Positions 26,057 through 34,611 of a stretch of 64,000 bases of DNA are shown here, piece after piece. The notes under the pieces are model-generated. The model saw only the letters and a program-made list of their open reading frames with translations. It was not told where the DNA came from and did not search any database. The DNA lies in assembly GCA_963700925.1 (NCBI GenBank), contig OY969553.1, positions 1,984,001 to 2,048,000 on the forward strand. The letters are read 5' to 3'. Position 1 is the stretch's first letter. Every line of letters begins with the position of its first letter. A program made the translations under genes and the position numbers. This stretch comes from CAWJMD01 sp963700925. Its GTDB lineage: Bacteria > Actinomycetota > Actinomycetes > Actinomycetales > CAWJMD01.

Positions 26057-27078
26057 GCCGGAACCTCCTGGTCCGTCGTCTTGGACAGGTCGGTCGCCTC
26101 GCCCGCCCCGGGAGGTTGGGTCGCCGGCCGTCGGGTGATGCGCAGGTAGGCCTCGTCGAGCGTCGTCGGGCGCAGCACGAGGTCGTCGACCTCGATGCCC
26201 GCGTCGTCCAGCGCCCGCACGACGGCGCCCACGACGCCGTGGCGTCGACCGATCGGCACGGTGACGCGCGCCGGCTGCGCACCGTTCGGTCCGGCTCGCA
26301 CGTCGTCGAGACGATGCGAGGTGACGCGCTCGGCCAGCTCGACCGCCTCCTGCGCCCTGGCCGGGTCGGCCACGACGAGCTCGAGGCGGTCGCCACCGAT
26401 CGCCGCGGTGAGCTCGTCGGGTGTTCCGCGCGCGACCACGCGTCCGTCGTCGAGCACGCAGACGGTGTCGGCGAGCTCCTCCGCCTCCTCGAGGTGCTGC
26501 GTGGTCAGCAGCACTGTCGTGCCGTCGGCGACGAGCCCGCGGATGGCGTCCCAGACGTCGCGGCGGCCGGCCGGGTCGAGCCCCGTGGTCGGCTCGTCGA
26601 GGAACAGGACGTGCGGACGAAGGATCAGCCCCGCCGCGAGGTCGAGGCGGCGGCGCATCCCGCCGGAGAAGTCACGAACGGCACGGCTCCCCGTGTCGGC
26701 GATACCCATCTGCTCGAGCAGCTCGTCGGCTCTCCGACGTGCGCTCTGGCGGTCGAGGTGGTGCAGCCGGGCGAACATGACGAGGTTCTGGCGGGCACCC
26801 AGCACCTCGTCGACCGCGGCCTGCTGGCCCACCAACCCGATCCTGCGCCGTACCTCGCGCGGTTCACGCAACACATCGACGCCTGCGACCTCGACACTGC
26901 CTCCGTCCGGACGCAGCAGCGTCGCCAGGATGCGCACCACCGTCGTCTTGCCGGCTCCGTTCGGGCCGAGCAGCGCGCAGACGCTCCCCGTCCGCACCTC
27001 GAGGTCGAAACCGTCCAGCACCTGCGGGCCTCCGAAGGCCTTCCGCACGCCGACCGCCCTGATCGCCATCCCTGCCAT
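26053..27078 (-). CDS. ABC exporter ATP-binding protein (DrrA-like)
   Basis: A 341-residue ATPase that powers the neighbouring permease. Walker A is GPNGAGKTT, the signature FSGGMRRRLDLAAGL, Walker B VLFLDEPTTGLDP, and the switch histidine is in LLTTQHLEEAEEL. The C-terminal 100 residues are the DUF4162-type extension of drug-resistance ATPases. ATG at 27078 follows GGAGGAG at a spacing of 6; further upstream starts would lie in the operator. It is divergent from the TetR gene across twin operators. Confidence 0.93.
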   Translation of the reverse strand: MAGMAIRAVGVRKAFGGPQVLDGFDLEVRTGSVCALLGPNGAGKTTVVRILATLLRPDGGSVEVAGVDVLREPREVRRRIGLVGQQAAVDEVLGARQNLVMFARLHHLDRQSARRRADELLEQMGIADTGSRAVRDFSGGMRRRLDLAAGLILRPHVLFLDEPTTGLDPAGRRDVWDAIRGLVADGTTVLLTTQHLEEAEELADTVCVLDDGRVVARGTPDELTAAIGGDRLELVVADPARAQEAVELAERVTSHRLDDVRAGPNGAQPARVTVPIGRRHGVVGAVVRALDDAGIEVDDLVLRPTTLDEAYLRITRRPATQPPGAGEATDLSKTTDQEVPA

Positions 27079-27090
27079 CACCGACTCCTC

Positions 27091-27136
27091 CGTACGCTGT
27101 ACGATGTTCCTTTCCCACATTAGCGTACGACGTACG
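27091..27136. promoter_or_regulatory. Twin TetR operators CGTAC-N3-GTACG
   Basis: CGTACGCTGTACG (27091-27103) and CGTACGACGTACG (27124-27136) share the palindrome CGTAC-N3-GTACG. Their centres are 33 bases apart, three helical turns, so two repressor dimers could bind the same DNA face and shut both the ABC exporter and the TetR gene. Confidence 0.8.
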
Positions 27137-27172
27137 GAAATGGCTAGCCCGATCTGCGAGAGGGTGGGCGGC

Positions 27173-27964
27173 ATGGCGACAGAGTTCACCGGGACGGGAG
27201 ACCCCGCGCGCAGCATGGCCCTGCTCTGGCGCGGCCACTCGACAGAGCTGGAGACCCCTGTCCGACCGGGTCCTCGCCCCGGGATCGACGTCGACCGCAT
27301 CGTGGCGGCGGCCGTGTCGCTCGCCGACGCCGAGGGCCTGGCTGCCGTCTCGATGCGGCAGGTGGCGTCGCGGCTGGGGGTCGGCGCCATGACGCTCTAC
27401 ACGCACGTGCCGGGCAAGGGCGAGCTGGTCGACCTGATGCTCGACCACGTGCTGGGGGAGATGTACGCCGATGCTCCCGGCAGTCCCGGCACGGAGGCGG
27501 GAGGCTGGCGCGAGCGGCTGACCGCTGTGGCACAGGCGAACTGGGACCTCTACGCCCGACACCCTTGGGCACTCCACCTCGCGACAGGACGTCCGCCCCT
27601 CGGTCCCAACCTGCTCGCCAAGTACGAGCACGAGCTGCGAGCAGTCGACGGTCTCGGGCTCTCGGAGGTGCAGATGGACTTGGTCGTCACCCTCGTCACC
27701 GCCCTCGTGCACGGCACGGCAAGTGGGCTGCGCGAGAAGGCGGAGGCGGAGCGAGCGACTGGCATCACAGAGCTCCAGTGGTGGGAGGCGACGGCGCCGT
27801 ACGTGGACCGGGTGTTCGACGCCGAGCGGTTCCCGACGGTCGCGCGGGTCGGGCCGATCGCCGGTGAAGAGCTGGGGGCCTTCGACCCGCAGCGCACGTT
27901 CCGGTTCGGGCTGGAGAGGCTGCTGGACGGCATCGCAGTTCTCGTCGACGATGCCGCCAGCTGA
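27173..27964 (+). CDS. TetR-family regulator (TetR_C_1 type) of the ABC exporter
   Basis: A 263-residue repressor with the HTH at about 40-90 (IVAAAVSLADAEGLAAVSMR, then VASRLGVGAMTLYTHVPGKG) and a long ligand domain with AQANWDLYARHPWALHLA and LVTALVHGTASGLREK, as in the TetR_C_1 class that includes tetracycline-responsive TetR. ATG at 27173 follows GAGAGGG; ATG at 27140 would sit at the edge of the operator. Drug binding would release the twin operators upstream and induce export. Confidence 0.88.
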   Translation: MATEFTGTGDPARSMALLWRGHSTELETPVRPGPRPGIDVDRIVAAAVSLADAEGLAAVSMRQVASRLGVGAMTLYTHVPGKGELVDLMLDHVLGEMYADAPGSPGTEAGGWRERLTAVAQANWDLYARHPWALHLATGRPPLGPNLLAKYEHELRAVDGLGLSEVQMDLVVTLVTALVHGTASGLREKAEAERATGITELQWWEATAPYVDRVFDAERFPTVARVGPIAGEELGAFDPQRTFRFGLERLLDGIAVLVDDAAS

Positions 27965-27966
27965 CC

Positions 27967-29124
27967 TCAGCGAAGGTCGCGGAAGAACGTCCTCACGTCG
28001 TCGGTGAGCAGCTCGGGCTCCTCGAGGGCGGCGAAGTGCCCTCCCCGTTCTTCGACGTCCACCCACCGCGTGACCGCGTTCTCCGTCTCGGCGTAGCGCC
28101 TGACCCCGACGTCGTGGGCGAACATGATCGCGCCCGTGGGCACGCCGGACGTCTCCTTGCCTCCCCATCCCTCGGGCTGCGCGTAGCCGATGTAGCCAGC
28201 CGAGCCGGCAGCACCGGTGAGCCAGTAGAGCATCACGTTGGTGAGCAGTCGATCACGTCCGATCACGTTGTCGGGCAGGGTGTCTTGCGGGTGCGTCCAC
28301 TCGCGGAACTTGTCGACGATCCACGCCAGCTGACCGACCGGTGAGTCGACGAGCCCGGCAGCGAGCGTCTGCGGACGGGTGGACTGGATCGCGATGTACC
28401 CGAACTCGTCCCGCATGAACGCCTCGACCCGCGCCACCCGGTCGCGGTCGAGGTCGGTCAGGCTCGCACGCTCCGCCTCGTCCGGCCCGTGCACAGGCAT
28501 GCCGAGGCTGCCGTTGACGTGCACGCCCACGACCTGCTTCGGCGCGACGCGGCCGACCTCGGGTGACACCTTGGCGCCGACGTCACCGCCCTGCACGCCG
28601 TAGCGGTCGTACCCGAGCCGACCCATCAGCTCGTGCCACGCGGTCGCGATCCGTGTTGTGTCCCAACCCTTCTCGGTGACCGGGGTGGAGAAGCCGAACC
28701 CCGGGAGGCTGGGGACGACCACGTGGAACGCGTCGGCTGCGTCGCCGCCGTGCGCCTTCGGGTCGGTCAGGGGACCGATCACGTCGAGGAACTCGACGAA
28801 CGAGCCGGGCCACCCGTGGGTCAGCACCAGCGGCAGGGCGTCGGGCTCGGGCGAGCGCACGTGCAGGAAGTGGATGGTCTGGCCGTCGATCTCGGTCACG
28901 AACTGGGGGTACTCGTTCAGCGCGGCCTCCTGTGCGCGCCAGTCATAGTCGTTCAGCCAGTAGGCAACGAGCTCGCGCAGGTACGAGACCGGCACGCCCG
29001 TGTCCCAGTCGTCGCCGGGCAGCGGCGCGGGGAAGCGGGTGCGTCGAAGGCGGTCGGCGAGGTCGTCGAGCTCGGCCTGGGGGATGTCGATGCGGAAGGG
29101 CTGGATGCTCTGCGTTGTCGTCAT
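27967..29124 (-). CDS. Epoxide hydrolase with EHN domain
   Basis: A 385-residue soluble alpha/beta-hydrolase of the microsomal-type epoxide hydrolase group. The N-terminal EHN domain spans about 6-115 and includes the oxyanion HGWP at 103-106. The nucleophile is Asp181 in GVQGGDVGAKV; the catalytic His lies in ERGGHFAALEEPE near residue 365. It opens epoxides to diols. ATG at 29124 follows AAAGG. It is divergent from a WYL regulator across an inverted repeat, its probable control site, and converges on the TetR gene with 2 bases between. Confidence 0.9.
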   Translation of the reverse strand: MTTTQSIQPFRIDIPQAELDDLADRLRRTRFPAPLPGDDWDTGVPVSYLRELVAYWLNDYDWRAQEAALNEYPQFVTEIDGQTIHFLHVRSPEPDALPLVLTHGWPGSFVEFLDVIGPLTDPKAHGGDAADAFHVVVPSLPGFGFSTPVTEKGWDTTRIATAWHELMGRLGYDRYGVQGGDVGAKVSPEVGRVAPKQVVGVHVNGSLGMPVHGPDEAERASLTDLDRDRVARVEAFMRDEFGYIAIQSTRPQTLAAGLVDSPVGQLAWIVDKFREWTHPQDTLPDNVIGRDRLLTNVMLYWLTGAAGSAGYIGYAQPEGWGGKETSGVPTGAIMFAHDVGVRRYAETENAVTRWVDVEERGGHFAALEEPELLTDDVRTFFRDLR

Positions 29125-29142
29125 GTGGCAACCCTTTCATCC

Positions 29143-29167
29143 ATTGCGGACAGGTTCAGTCCTCAAT
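29143..29167. promoter_or_regulatory. Candidate operator of the WYL regulator
   Basis: ATTGCGGAC-N7-GTCCTCAAT is an inverted repeat with 9-base arms and one mismatch, in the 62-base gap between the epoxide hydrolase and WYL starts. Confidence 0.6.
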
Positions 29168-29186
29168 CCGTGGCATTGTCGACGGC

Positions 29187-30170
29187 ATGCTGGAAACGTC
29201 CGCCCGACTGCTTCGCCTGTTGTCGATGCTGCAGACGCACCGTGACTGGGCGGGCGCCGAGCTGGCCGAGCGACTGGGCGTGACGCTTCGCACCGTGCGC
29301 CGCGACGTCGAGCGCCTGCGGCTGCTGGGCTACCCGGTCGACGCGCGTCCGGGCGTGAGCGGGGGCTACCGGCTCGCGCCCGGGGCCGTGCTGCCACCGC
29401 TGCTGCTCGACGACGAGGAGGCGGTCGCTGTCGCCGTCGGGCTGCGGAGCGCGACGCTGAGCGGGGTCGCGGGCATCGAGGAGACGGCGGTCCGAGCGCT
29501 GGCGAAGCTCGAGCAGGTCTTGCCCTCGCGCCTGCGGCATCGCGTCGGGACCCTGCAGGCCGCGATCGTGCCGATGGCCGGCAGCGGATCGGTGACGGAC
29601 GTCGACGTGCTGCTGGCCGTCGCCTCAGCCGTGCGCGACCACCAACGGCTGCGCGCCGACTACCGCCGCCACGACGGCACCGACGCCCGCCGATTGCTCG
29701 AGCCGCACCGCATCGTCCACGCCGGAAGACGTTGGTACCTGGTGGCCTGGGACGTCGACCGAGCCGACTGGCGCACCTTCCGGCTCGACCGGCTGACGCC
29801 CAGGACGCCGACCGGACCGCGATTCACTCCTCGCGAGCCTCCGGACCCCGACGTGGCCGGGTACACCTCCCGAGGCGTCAGCACGGACGCGTACCGCTAC
29901 CGGTGCCGCCTCACCGTGCACGCGCCGGCCGAGCAGGTCGCCGACCGGTTCGGCCCGACCATCGCCGTGGTCACCGCCCTCGACGAGGACCGGTGCGAGG
30001 TGGTCACCGGCTCGGACTCGCTGGACGAGGTGGCCGTGTGGGTGGGCCTGGCCGGCTTCGAACTGACCGTCCACGAGCCCGCCGAGCTGCGCGACCACCT
30101 CGCCTCTGTCGGCGCGCTGCTCACTCGCGCGTCGGTCCTTACCGGCGAATCGCGGTCAGGGGGGTCCTGA
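29187..30170 (+). CDS. HTH-WYL transcriptional regulator
   Basis: A 327-residue regulator. The N-terminal HTH_11 winged helix reads ELAERLGVTLRTVRRDVERL followed by the wing GYPVDARPGVSGGYRL. The WYL domain is at about 145-235 with YRRHDGTDARRLLEPHRIV and RRWYLVAWDVDRADWRTF, the ligand-facing strand set; a WCX-like C-terminal domain follows. ATG at 29187 fits the family start. It is divergent from the epoxide hydrolase and probably controls it. Confidence 0.9.
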   Translation: MLETSARLLRLLSMLQTHRDWAGAELAERLGVTLRTVRRDVERLRLLGYPVDARPGVSGGYRLAPGAVLPPLLLDDEEAVAVAVGLRSATLSGVAGIEETAVRALAKLEQVLPSRLRHRVGTLQAAIVPMAGSGSVTDVDVLLAVASAVRDHQRLRADYRRHDGTDARRLLEPHRIVHAGRRWYLVAWDVDRADWRTFRLDRLTPRTPTGPRFTPREPPDPDVAGYTSRGVSTDAYRYRCRLTVHAPAEQVADRFGPTIAVVTALDEDRCEVVTGSDSLDEVAVWVGLAGFELTVHEPAELRDHLASVGALLTRASVLTGESRSGGS

Positions 30171-30182
30171 CAGACTCCGGGC

Positions 30183-31400
30183 ATGAGCGCTGCTGGGTCG
30201 GACGGGCGGTTCGCGGCGTTGGAGGCGGCCACGACCTGCCTGCCGACGCCGTTCGGGGTAGTCGACCTCGACGCCTTCGACGCCAACGCCCAGGCACTCG
30301 TGCGGCGGGCCGCGGGCAAGCCGATCCGCCTCGCCACGAAGTCGCTGCGCTGCCGCGAGTTGCAGCGCCGAGCGCTTGCCGTAGAAGGGTTCTCGGGAGT
30401 GCTCGCCTTCACCCTCTCCGAGGCTCTGTGGCTGGCGGACGACATCGACGACGTCGTCGTCGGCTATCCGACGGCTGACCAGGCGGCGTTGCAGCGGCTG
30501 GCGGGCGACGAGCGGCTGGCCGCGCGGGTCACCCTGATGGTCGACTGCGTCGAGCACCTCGACCTGATCGCGAAGGTGGCGCGCGACGCCGGCGCGGCGT
30601 CGCCGATCCGGGTATGCCTCGACATCGACGCGTCTCTCGAGATGCTTTCCGGCCGTGTGCATCTCGGTGTGCTGCGCTCCCCCGTCCGTACGCCTGAACG
30701 GGCTGTCGTGCTTGCCAGGGCCGTGGCCGATCGTCCGGAGCTCAGGCTGGTCGGTCTGATGTCGTACGAGGCGCAGATCGCTGGCCTCGGCGACGCGGCC
30801 CCTGGTTCGGCGGCGCGTCGAATGGGCATCCGGGCCATGCAGCGCAGGTCCGCTAGCGAGCTGGTCGAGCGTCGCGCTGCCGTCGTCGCTGCCGTGCAGG
30901 AGGTCGCGCCCTTGGAGTTCGTGAACGGCGGAGGCACCGGCAGCGTCGAACTGACCTCGAGTGACGGCGCCGTCACCGAGATCGCCGCCGGCTCAGGGCT
31001 TTACGGACCCGTCCTCTTCGACTCGTACCGCGTCTGGTCTCCCCAGCCGGCTGCGTTCTTCGTGCTGGACGTGGTGCGCCGCCCGTCCCCCGACGTGGCC
31101 ACCGTGCTCGGTGGTGGCTGGGTGGCCTCGGGCCCGTCCGGATCCGATCGGCTACCTGCGCCGGTCTGGCCACGCGGACTGCGCACGACGGCGACCGAGG
31201 GTGCCGGCGAGGTGCAGACCCCGCTGCGCGGTCCGGCCGCACCGGGGCTGCGCGTGGGTGACCGCGTGTGGTTCCGCCACGCCAAGGCCGGAGAGCTGAG
31301 TGAGCGGGTCAACGACCTGCACCTCGTCGGGGGCCCGGGCGACGGCAACCAGGTCACGGTCGCGCCGACCTACCGCGGGGAGGGGCAGGCGTTCCTCTGA
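30183..31400 (+). CDS. Alanine-racemase-fold enzyme (amino acid deaminase/aldolase type)
   Basis: A 405-residue fold-type III PLP enzyme. The PLP lysine is Lys53 in IRLATKSLRC; the barrel holds LMVDCVEHLDLIAKVARDAG, LVGLMSYEAQIAGLGD and FVNGGGTGSVELTSSDG, where the glycine-rich segment binds phosphate. The C-terminal beta domain with GDRVWFRHAKAGELSERVND carries a His/Glu pair like the metal site of D-threonine aldolases. The best call is a D-amino acid aldolase/deaminase. It starts 12 bases after the WYL gene. Confidence 0.8.
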   Translation: MSAAGSDGRFAALEAATTCLPTPFGVVDLDAFDANAQALVRRAAGKPIRLATKSLRCRELQRRALAVEGFSGVLAFTLSEALWLADDIDDVVVGYPTADQAALQRLAGDERLAARVTLMVDCVEHLDLIAKVARDAGAASPIRVCLDIDASLEMLSGRVHLGVLRSPVRTPERAVVLARAVADRPELRLVGLMSYEAQIAGLGDAAPGSAARRMGIRAMQRRSASELVERRAAVVAAVQEVAPLEFVNGGGTGSVELTSSDGAVTEIAAGSGLYGPVLFDSYRVWSPQPAAFFVLDVVRRPSPDVATVLGGGWVASGPSGSDRLPAPVWPRGLRTTATEGAGEVQTPLRGPAAPGLRVGDRVWFRHAKAGELSERVNDLHLVGGPGDGNQVTVAPTYRGEGQAFL

Positions 31401-31415
31401 GCCGACGGATCGAGT

Positions 31416-31462
31416 GTTGAGAAGTGGGGCCATGGCGGCAGCGCATGGCCCGGCTTCTCAAC
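31416..31462. terminator. Bidirectional hairpin terminator
   Basis: Arms of 19 bases (31416-31434 and 31444-31462) pair with two mismatches around a 9-base loop. It stands between convergent gene ends at 31400 and 31503. Confidence 0.75.
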
Positions 31463-31502
31463 ATTGGTCCGGACGGAGGCGCCTCCGCGGGTGGTGCACG
31501 CC

Positions 31503-32162
31503 TCAGCCGGTGTCGAGCAGCGCGTGCAGTGACGCGACGCAGCGCGTGACCAGCGCGTCGAGCCCGGGCTCACGACGCGGTGCCGGACGCCCGGCCCACT
31601 CGATCGCCCGGTCCTCGACGTAGGCCCACCAGGCGTGCACGACGTCGCGGGTGACGTCCCTCGGCGCTCCACCGTCCGGCGCCCCACCGTCCGACGCCCG
31701 ACCGTCCGACCAAAGCGCGTCGAGCACCCGCTGCGTCATCACCTCACGGATGCGGTCGTAGACCTCGACGACCTGAACGTGCCCGCCGCCGGCCCCGCGC
31801 ACGAACGAGATGTACGACGTGCGACGCCGCTCGATCTGCTCGACGAATCCCCGAACCATCGTGTGCAGCTGCGCGTCTGGGGTCTCGAGCGGGTCAGGGG
31901 CGGTGTTGCGCAGCACCCGCTGCCCGGCCGCCTCCACGACGGCGAGGTAGAACTCGCTCTTCGTGGCGAAGTAGTGGAACAGCAGGCCGCGCGAGATGCC
32001 GGCCTGGGCGGCCACCTCGTCGATGGACAGCTCGTGCAGGGGCTTCTCGGTGAGCCGCGACAGGCCGATGCCGATCAGCTGCCGGCGGCGGTCGTCCGCG
32101 CTGAGGCGGGCACGGGGAGAGCCGGCCGCACGGGGCTCCCGTGGCGTACGCGACACAGACAC
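31503..32162 (-). CDS. TetR-family regulator of the acyl-CoA dehydrogenase operon
   Basis: A 219-residue TetR protein. HTH: LSIDEVAAQAGISRGLLFHY FATKSEFYLAVVEAA at about 44-75. The C-terminal domain holds a degenerate GGAP/DGGAP repeat between residues 150 and 165, coded by a 12-base direct repeat. GTG at 32162 starts 40 bases from the divergent acyl-CoA dehydrogenase, with a perfect palindrome between them. Acyl-CoA is a plausible ligand, as for many fatty-acid TetR regulators. Confidence 0.88.
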   Translation of the reverse strand: MSVSRTPREPRAAGSPRARLSADDRRRQLIGIGLSRLTEKPLHELSIDEVAAQAGISRGLLFHYFATKSEFYLAVVEAAGQRVLRNTAPDPLETPDAQLHTMVRGFVEQIERRRTSYISFVRGAGGGHVQVVEVYDRIREVMTQRVLDALWSDGRASDGGAPDGGAPRDVTRDVVHAWWAYVEDRAIEWAGRPAPRREPGLDALVTRCVASLHALLDTG

Positions 32163-32166
32163 GCTA

Positions 32167-32181
32167 TTGAGCGTCGCTCAA
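32167..32181. promoter_or_regulatory. Perfect palindromic TetR operator
   Basis: TTGAGCG-T-CGCTCAA is a perfect 15-base palindrome between the TetR start (32162) and the acyl-CoA dehydrogenase start (32202). Confidence 0.8.
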
Positions 32182-32201
32182 GAAGGCTCTATGGTCAAGG
32201 C

Positions 32202-33467
32202 ATGGATCTCTCCCCCACTGCCCGCGGCGCCGAGCTCCTGGAGCGCGTCACCGATTTCATGGCGAAGCACGTCGCGCCGGTCGAGGACGACTACCACCGC
32301 GACATCGCGACGCTCCGCCAGGGCGGCGGTGACCCCTGGCAGGAGCTACCGCTGCTCGGAGAGCTGCGTGCTGCGGCGCGCGAGGAAGGGCTGTGGAACC
32401 TCTTCCTCCCCCGCGAGCACGCGGCCGACTACGCCGAGCGGTTCGGCACCTCCGGCGGCGAGGGGCTCAGCAACCTCGACTACGCGCCGATCGCCGAGCA
32501 GACCGGCCGGTCGTTCCTGGCGCCCTACGTGTTCAACTGCAACGCACCGGACACCGGCAACATGGAGGTGCTGCTCAAGTACGGCAGCGAGGCGCAGCGC
32601 AAGGAGTGGCTGGAGCCCCTGCTCGACGGACGGATCCACAGCGCGTTCTGCATGACGGAGCCGGGGGTCGCCTCGTCCGACGCCACCAACATGGAGACGA
32701 CCGCGGTCGTCGAGGGCGACCAGGTGGTCGTCAACGGACGCAAGTGGTGGTCGACCGGCGTGGGGCACCCTGAGTGCAACATCTTGATCGTGATGGCCCT
32801 GACCGACCCCGAGGCCGACCGTCATGCACGGCACTCGATGGTCCTCGTGCCGCGCGACGCCCCCGGGGTCAAGGTCGAGCGCCTGCTCAGCACGATGGGG
32901 ATGCACGACGAGCCGTTCGGCCACGGCGAGGTGTCGTTCAGCGATGTGCGCGTACCGCTGTCGAACGTCGTCGCCGGCCCGGGGCGCGCGTTCGAGATCG
33001 CCCAGGGCAGGCTCGGGCCCGGTCGAGTCCACCACTGCATGCGGCTCGTCGGCCTGGCCGAGCGCTGCCTCGAGCTAGCCTGCCGGCGAGCGACCTCGCG
33101 GGTCGCCTTCGGCAAGCCGCTGGCCGACCTCGGCGGCAACCGCGAGCGCATCGCTGACGCCCGCATGGCGATCGAGCAGGCACGGCTGCTCGTGCTCAAG
33201 ACGGCATGGCTGCTCGACACCGCAGGCTCGGCGGGTGCCTTGAGCGAGGTCAGCCAGATCAAGGTCGCGGTGCCGATCATGGCGCAGAACGTCGTCGACA
33301 TGGCGATCCAGATCCACGGTGGCGGAGGGCTTTCGGACGACTTCCCCCTGGCAATGGCGTGGACGAACGCCCGCGCACTGCGGCTGGCGGACGGGCCCGA
33401 CGAGGTTCACCGTGGCGTGATCGCGAAGCTCGAGCTGTCGAAGTACGCGGAGGGCCGACGGGCATGA
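32202..33467 (+). CDS. Acyl-CoA dehydrogenase (ACAD10/11-like)
   Basis: A 421-residue FAD enzyme of the acyl-CoA dehydrogenase family. AFCMTEPGVASSDATNMETTA binds flavin and substrate; WWSTGVGHPECNILIVM, GPGRVHHCMRLVGLAERCLE, and IQIHGGGGLSDDFPLAMAW follow, ending with RALRLADGPDEVHRGVIAK, the FAD-adenosine loop. The fine pattern (PGVASSDATN, GHGEVSFSDVRVP, RVHHCMR) is that of ACAD10/11-type enzymes. The stop overlaps the start of an APH-like kinase gene (ATGA), so the two are made together. See the finding on 4-hydroxyacyl-CoA catabolism. Confidence 0.9.
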   Translation: MDLSPTARGAELLERVTDFMAKHVAPVEDDYHRDIATLRQGGGDPWQELPLLGELRAAAREEGLWNLFLPREHAADYAERFGTSGGEGLSNLDYAPIAEQTGRSFLAPYVFNCNAPDTGNMEVLLKYGSEAQRKEWLEPLLDGRIHSAFCMTEPGVASSDATNMETTAVVEGDQVVVNGRKWWSTGVGHPECNILIVMALTDPEADRHARHSMVLVPRDAPGVKVERLLSTMGMHDEPFGHGEVSFSDVRVPLSNVVAGPGRAFEIAQGRLGPGRVHHCMRLVGLAERCLELACRRATSRVAFGKPLADLGGNRERIADARMAIEQARLLVLKTAWLLDTAGSAGALSEVSQIKVAVPIMAQNVVDMAIQIHGGGGLSDDFPLAMAWTNARALRLADGPDEVHRGVIAKLELSKYAEGRRA

Positions 33468-34555
33468 CCCAGGCGGACGGCGTCGCCGTCCGCGACGAGG
33501 ACGCGTTCGACGTCGACGCGGTGTCGCGGTGGCTACGCGAGAACGCCTCGGGTACAGAGGGTCTCGAGGGAACGCCCGAGGTCAGACAGTTCTCGGGCGG
33601 GGCCTCCAACCTGACCTACTTGCTGCGGTACCCGACACGTGACCTGGTCCTGCGCAGGCCACCGACCGGGGCCAAGGCCAAGAGCGCCCACGACATGCGG
33701 CGCGAGTTCACGATCCAGTCGCGGCTCGCGCCCGTGTTCGCGTACGTGCCCGACATGGTGGCCTTCTGCGACGACGAGTCGGTGATCGGCTGCGAGTTCT
33801 ACGTGATGGAGCGGCTCCAGGGCACGATCCTGCGTAGCAACCTCCCACCGGAACTGGACCTGTCGCCAGACCAGGTGCGGCAGCTGTGCACCAACGTCCT
33901 CGACGTGTTGGTCGAGCTTCACTCGGTCGACCCCGGCGCGGCCGGGCTGGACGACCTCGGCAAGGGCTCGGGCTACGTGGCTCGGCAGGTCTCCGGCTGG
34001 TCGGACCGCTATCGCAAGGCGCGGACGTGGAACGTCGGCTCGTTCGAGGCCGTGATGCGCTGGTTGGCCGCGAACCAACCCACGGACGTACGAACCTGCT
34101 TGATCCACAACGACTTCCGGTTCGACAACGTGGTGCTGCGCCAGGACGACCCGCTGCAGGTCAGCGGCGTGCTGGACTGGGAGATGGCGACCCTGGGCGA
34201 CCCGCTGATGGACCTGGGTGGCGCACTCGCCTACTGGATCGAGGCCCGCGACGACCGGGTGTTCGCCCGGTTCCGCCGACAGCCGACGCACGCGCCGGGC
34301 ATGATGACCCGCGACGAGGTAGTCGACTACTACGCCGCTCGGACCGGCCTGTCGATCAGCCGCGAGCAGTGGACCTTCTACGAGGTGTTCGGCCTCTTCA
34401 GGCTCGCGGTCATCGCCCAGCAGATCTACTACCGGTACTTCCACAAGCAGACGACCAACAAGAGGTACAAGGAGTTCCACTACGTGGTGCTCTACCTCGG
34501 TTGGCGGTGCCGGCGACTGGTGCGCGCGGCCGAAAGGCGCGACCGAGCGCGCTAG
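33464..34555 (+). CDS. APH-fold phosphotransferase coupled to acyl-CoA dehydrogenase
   Basis: A 363-residue kinase-like protein. The N-lobe has FSGGASNLTYLLRYP and LVLRRPPTG; the catalytic loop is LIHNDFRFDNVV (HxDxxxxN, near residue 212-223) and the metal-binding motif is VLDWEMATLGDP. FYEVFGLFRLAVIAQQIYYRYF is typical of the kinase domain of ACAD10/11. This group is not an antibiotic kinase: known relatives phosphorylate 4-hydroxyacyl-CoA. ATG at 33464 lies within ATGA of the dehydrogenase stop. Confidence 0.9.
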   Translation: MTQADGVAVRDEDAFDVDAVSRWLRENASGTEGLEGTPEVRQFSGGASNLTYLLRYPTRDLVLRRPPTGAKAKSAHDMRREFTIQSRLAPVFAYVPDMVAFCDDESVIGCEFYVMERLQGTILRSNLPPELDLSPDQVRQLCTNVLDVLVELHSVDPGAAGLDDLGKGSGYVARQVSGWSDRYRKARTWNVGSFEAVMRWLAANQPTDVRTCLIHNDFRFDNVVLRQDDPLQVSGVLDWEMATLGDPLMDLGGALAYWIEARDDRVFARFRRQPTHAPGMMTRDEVVDYYAARTGLSISREQWTFYEVFGLFRLAVIAQQIYYRYFHKQTTNKRYKEFHYVVLYLGWRCRRLVRAAERRDRAR

Positions 34556-34611
34556 AGGCGTGGTTCCCTTTCTGCCGGTCGCCATGCTGGAGCCAACGGT
34601 ACTTTTGGTTC

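Noticed and set aside
33464..34555. Aminoglycoside resistance kinase
   Set aside because: The fold matches, but the details and coupling to an acyl-CoA dehydrogenase fit the ACAD10/11 kinase group.
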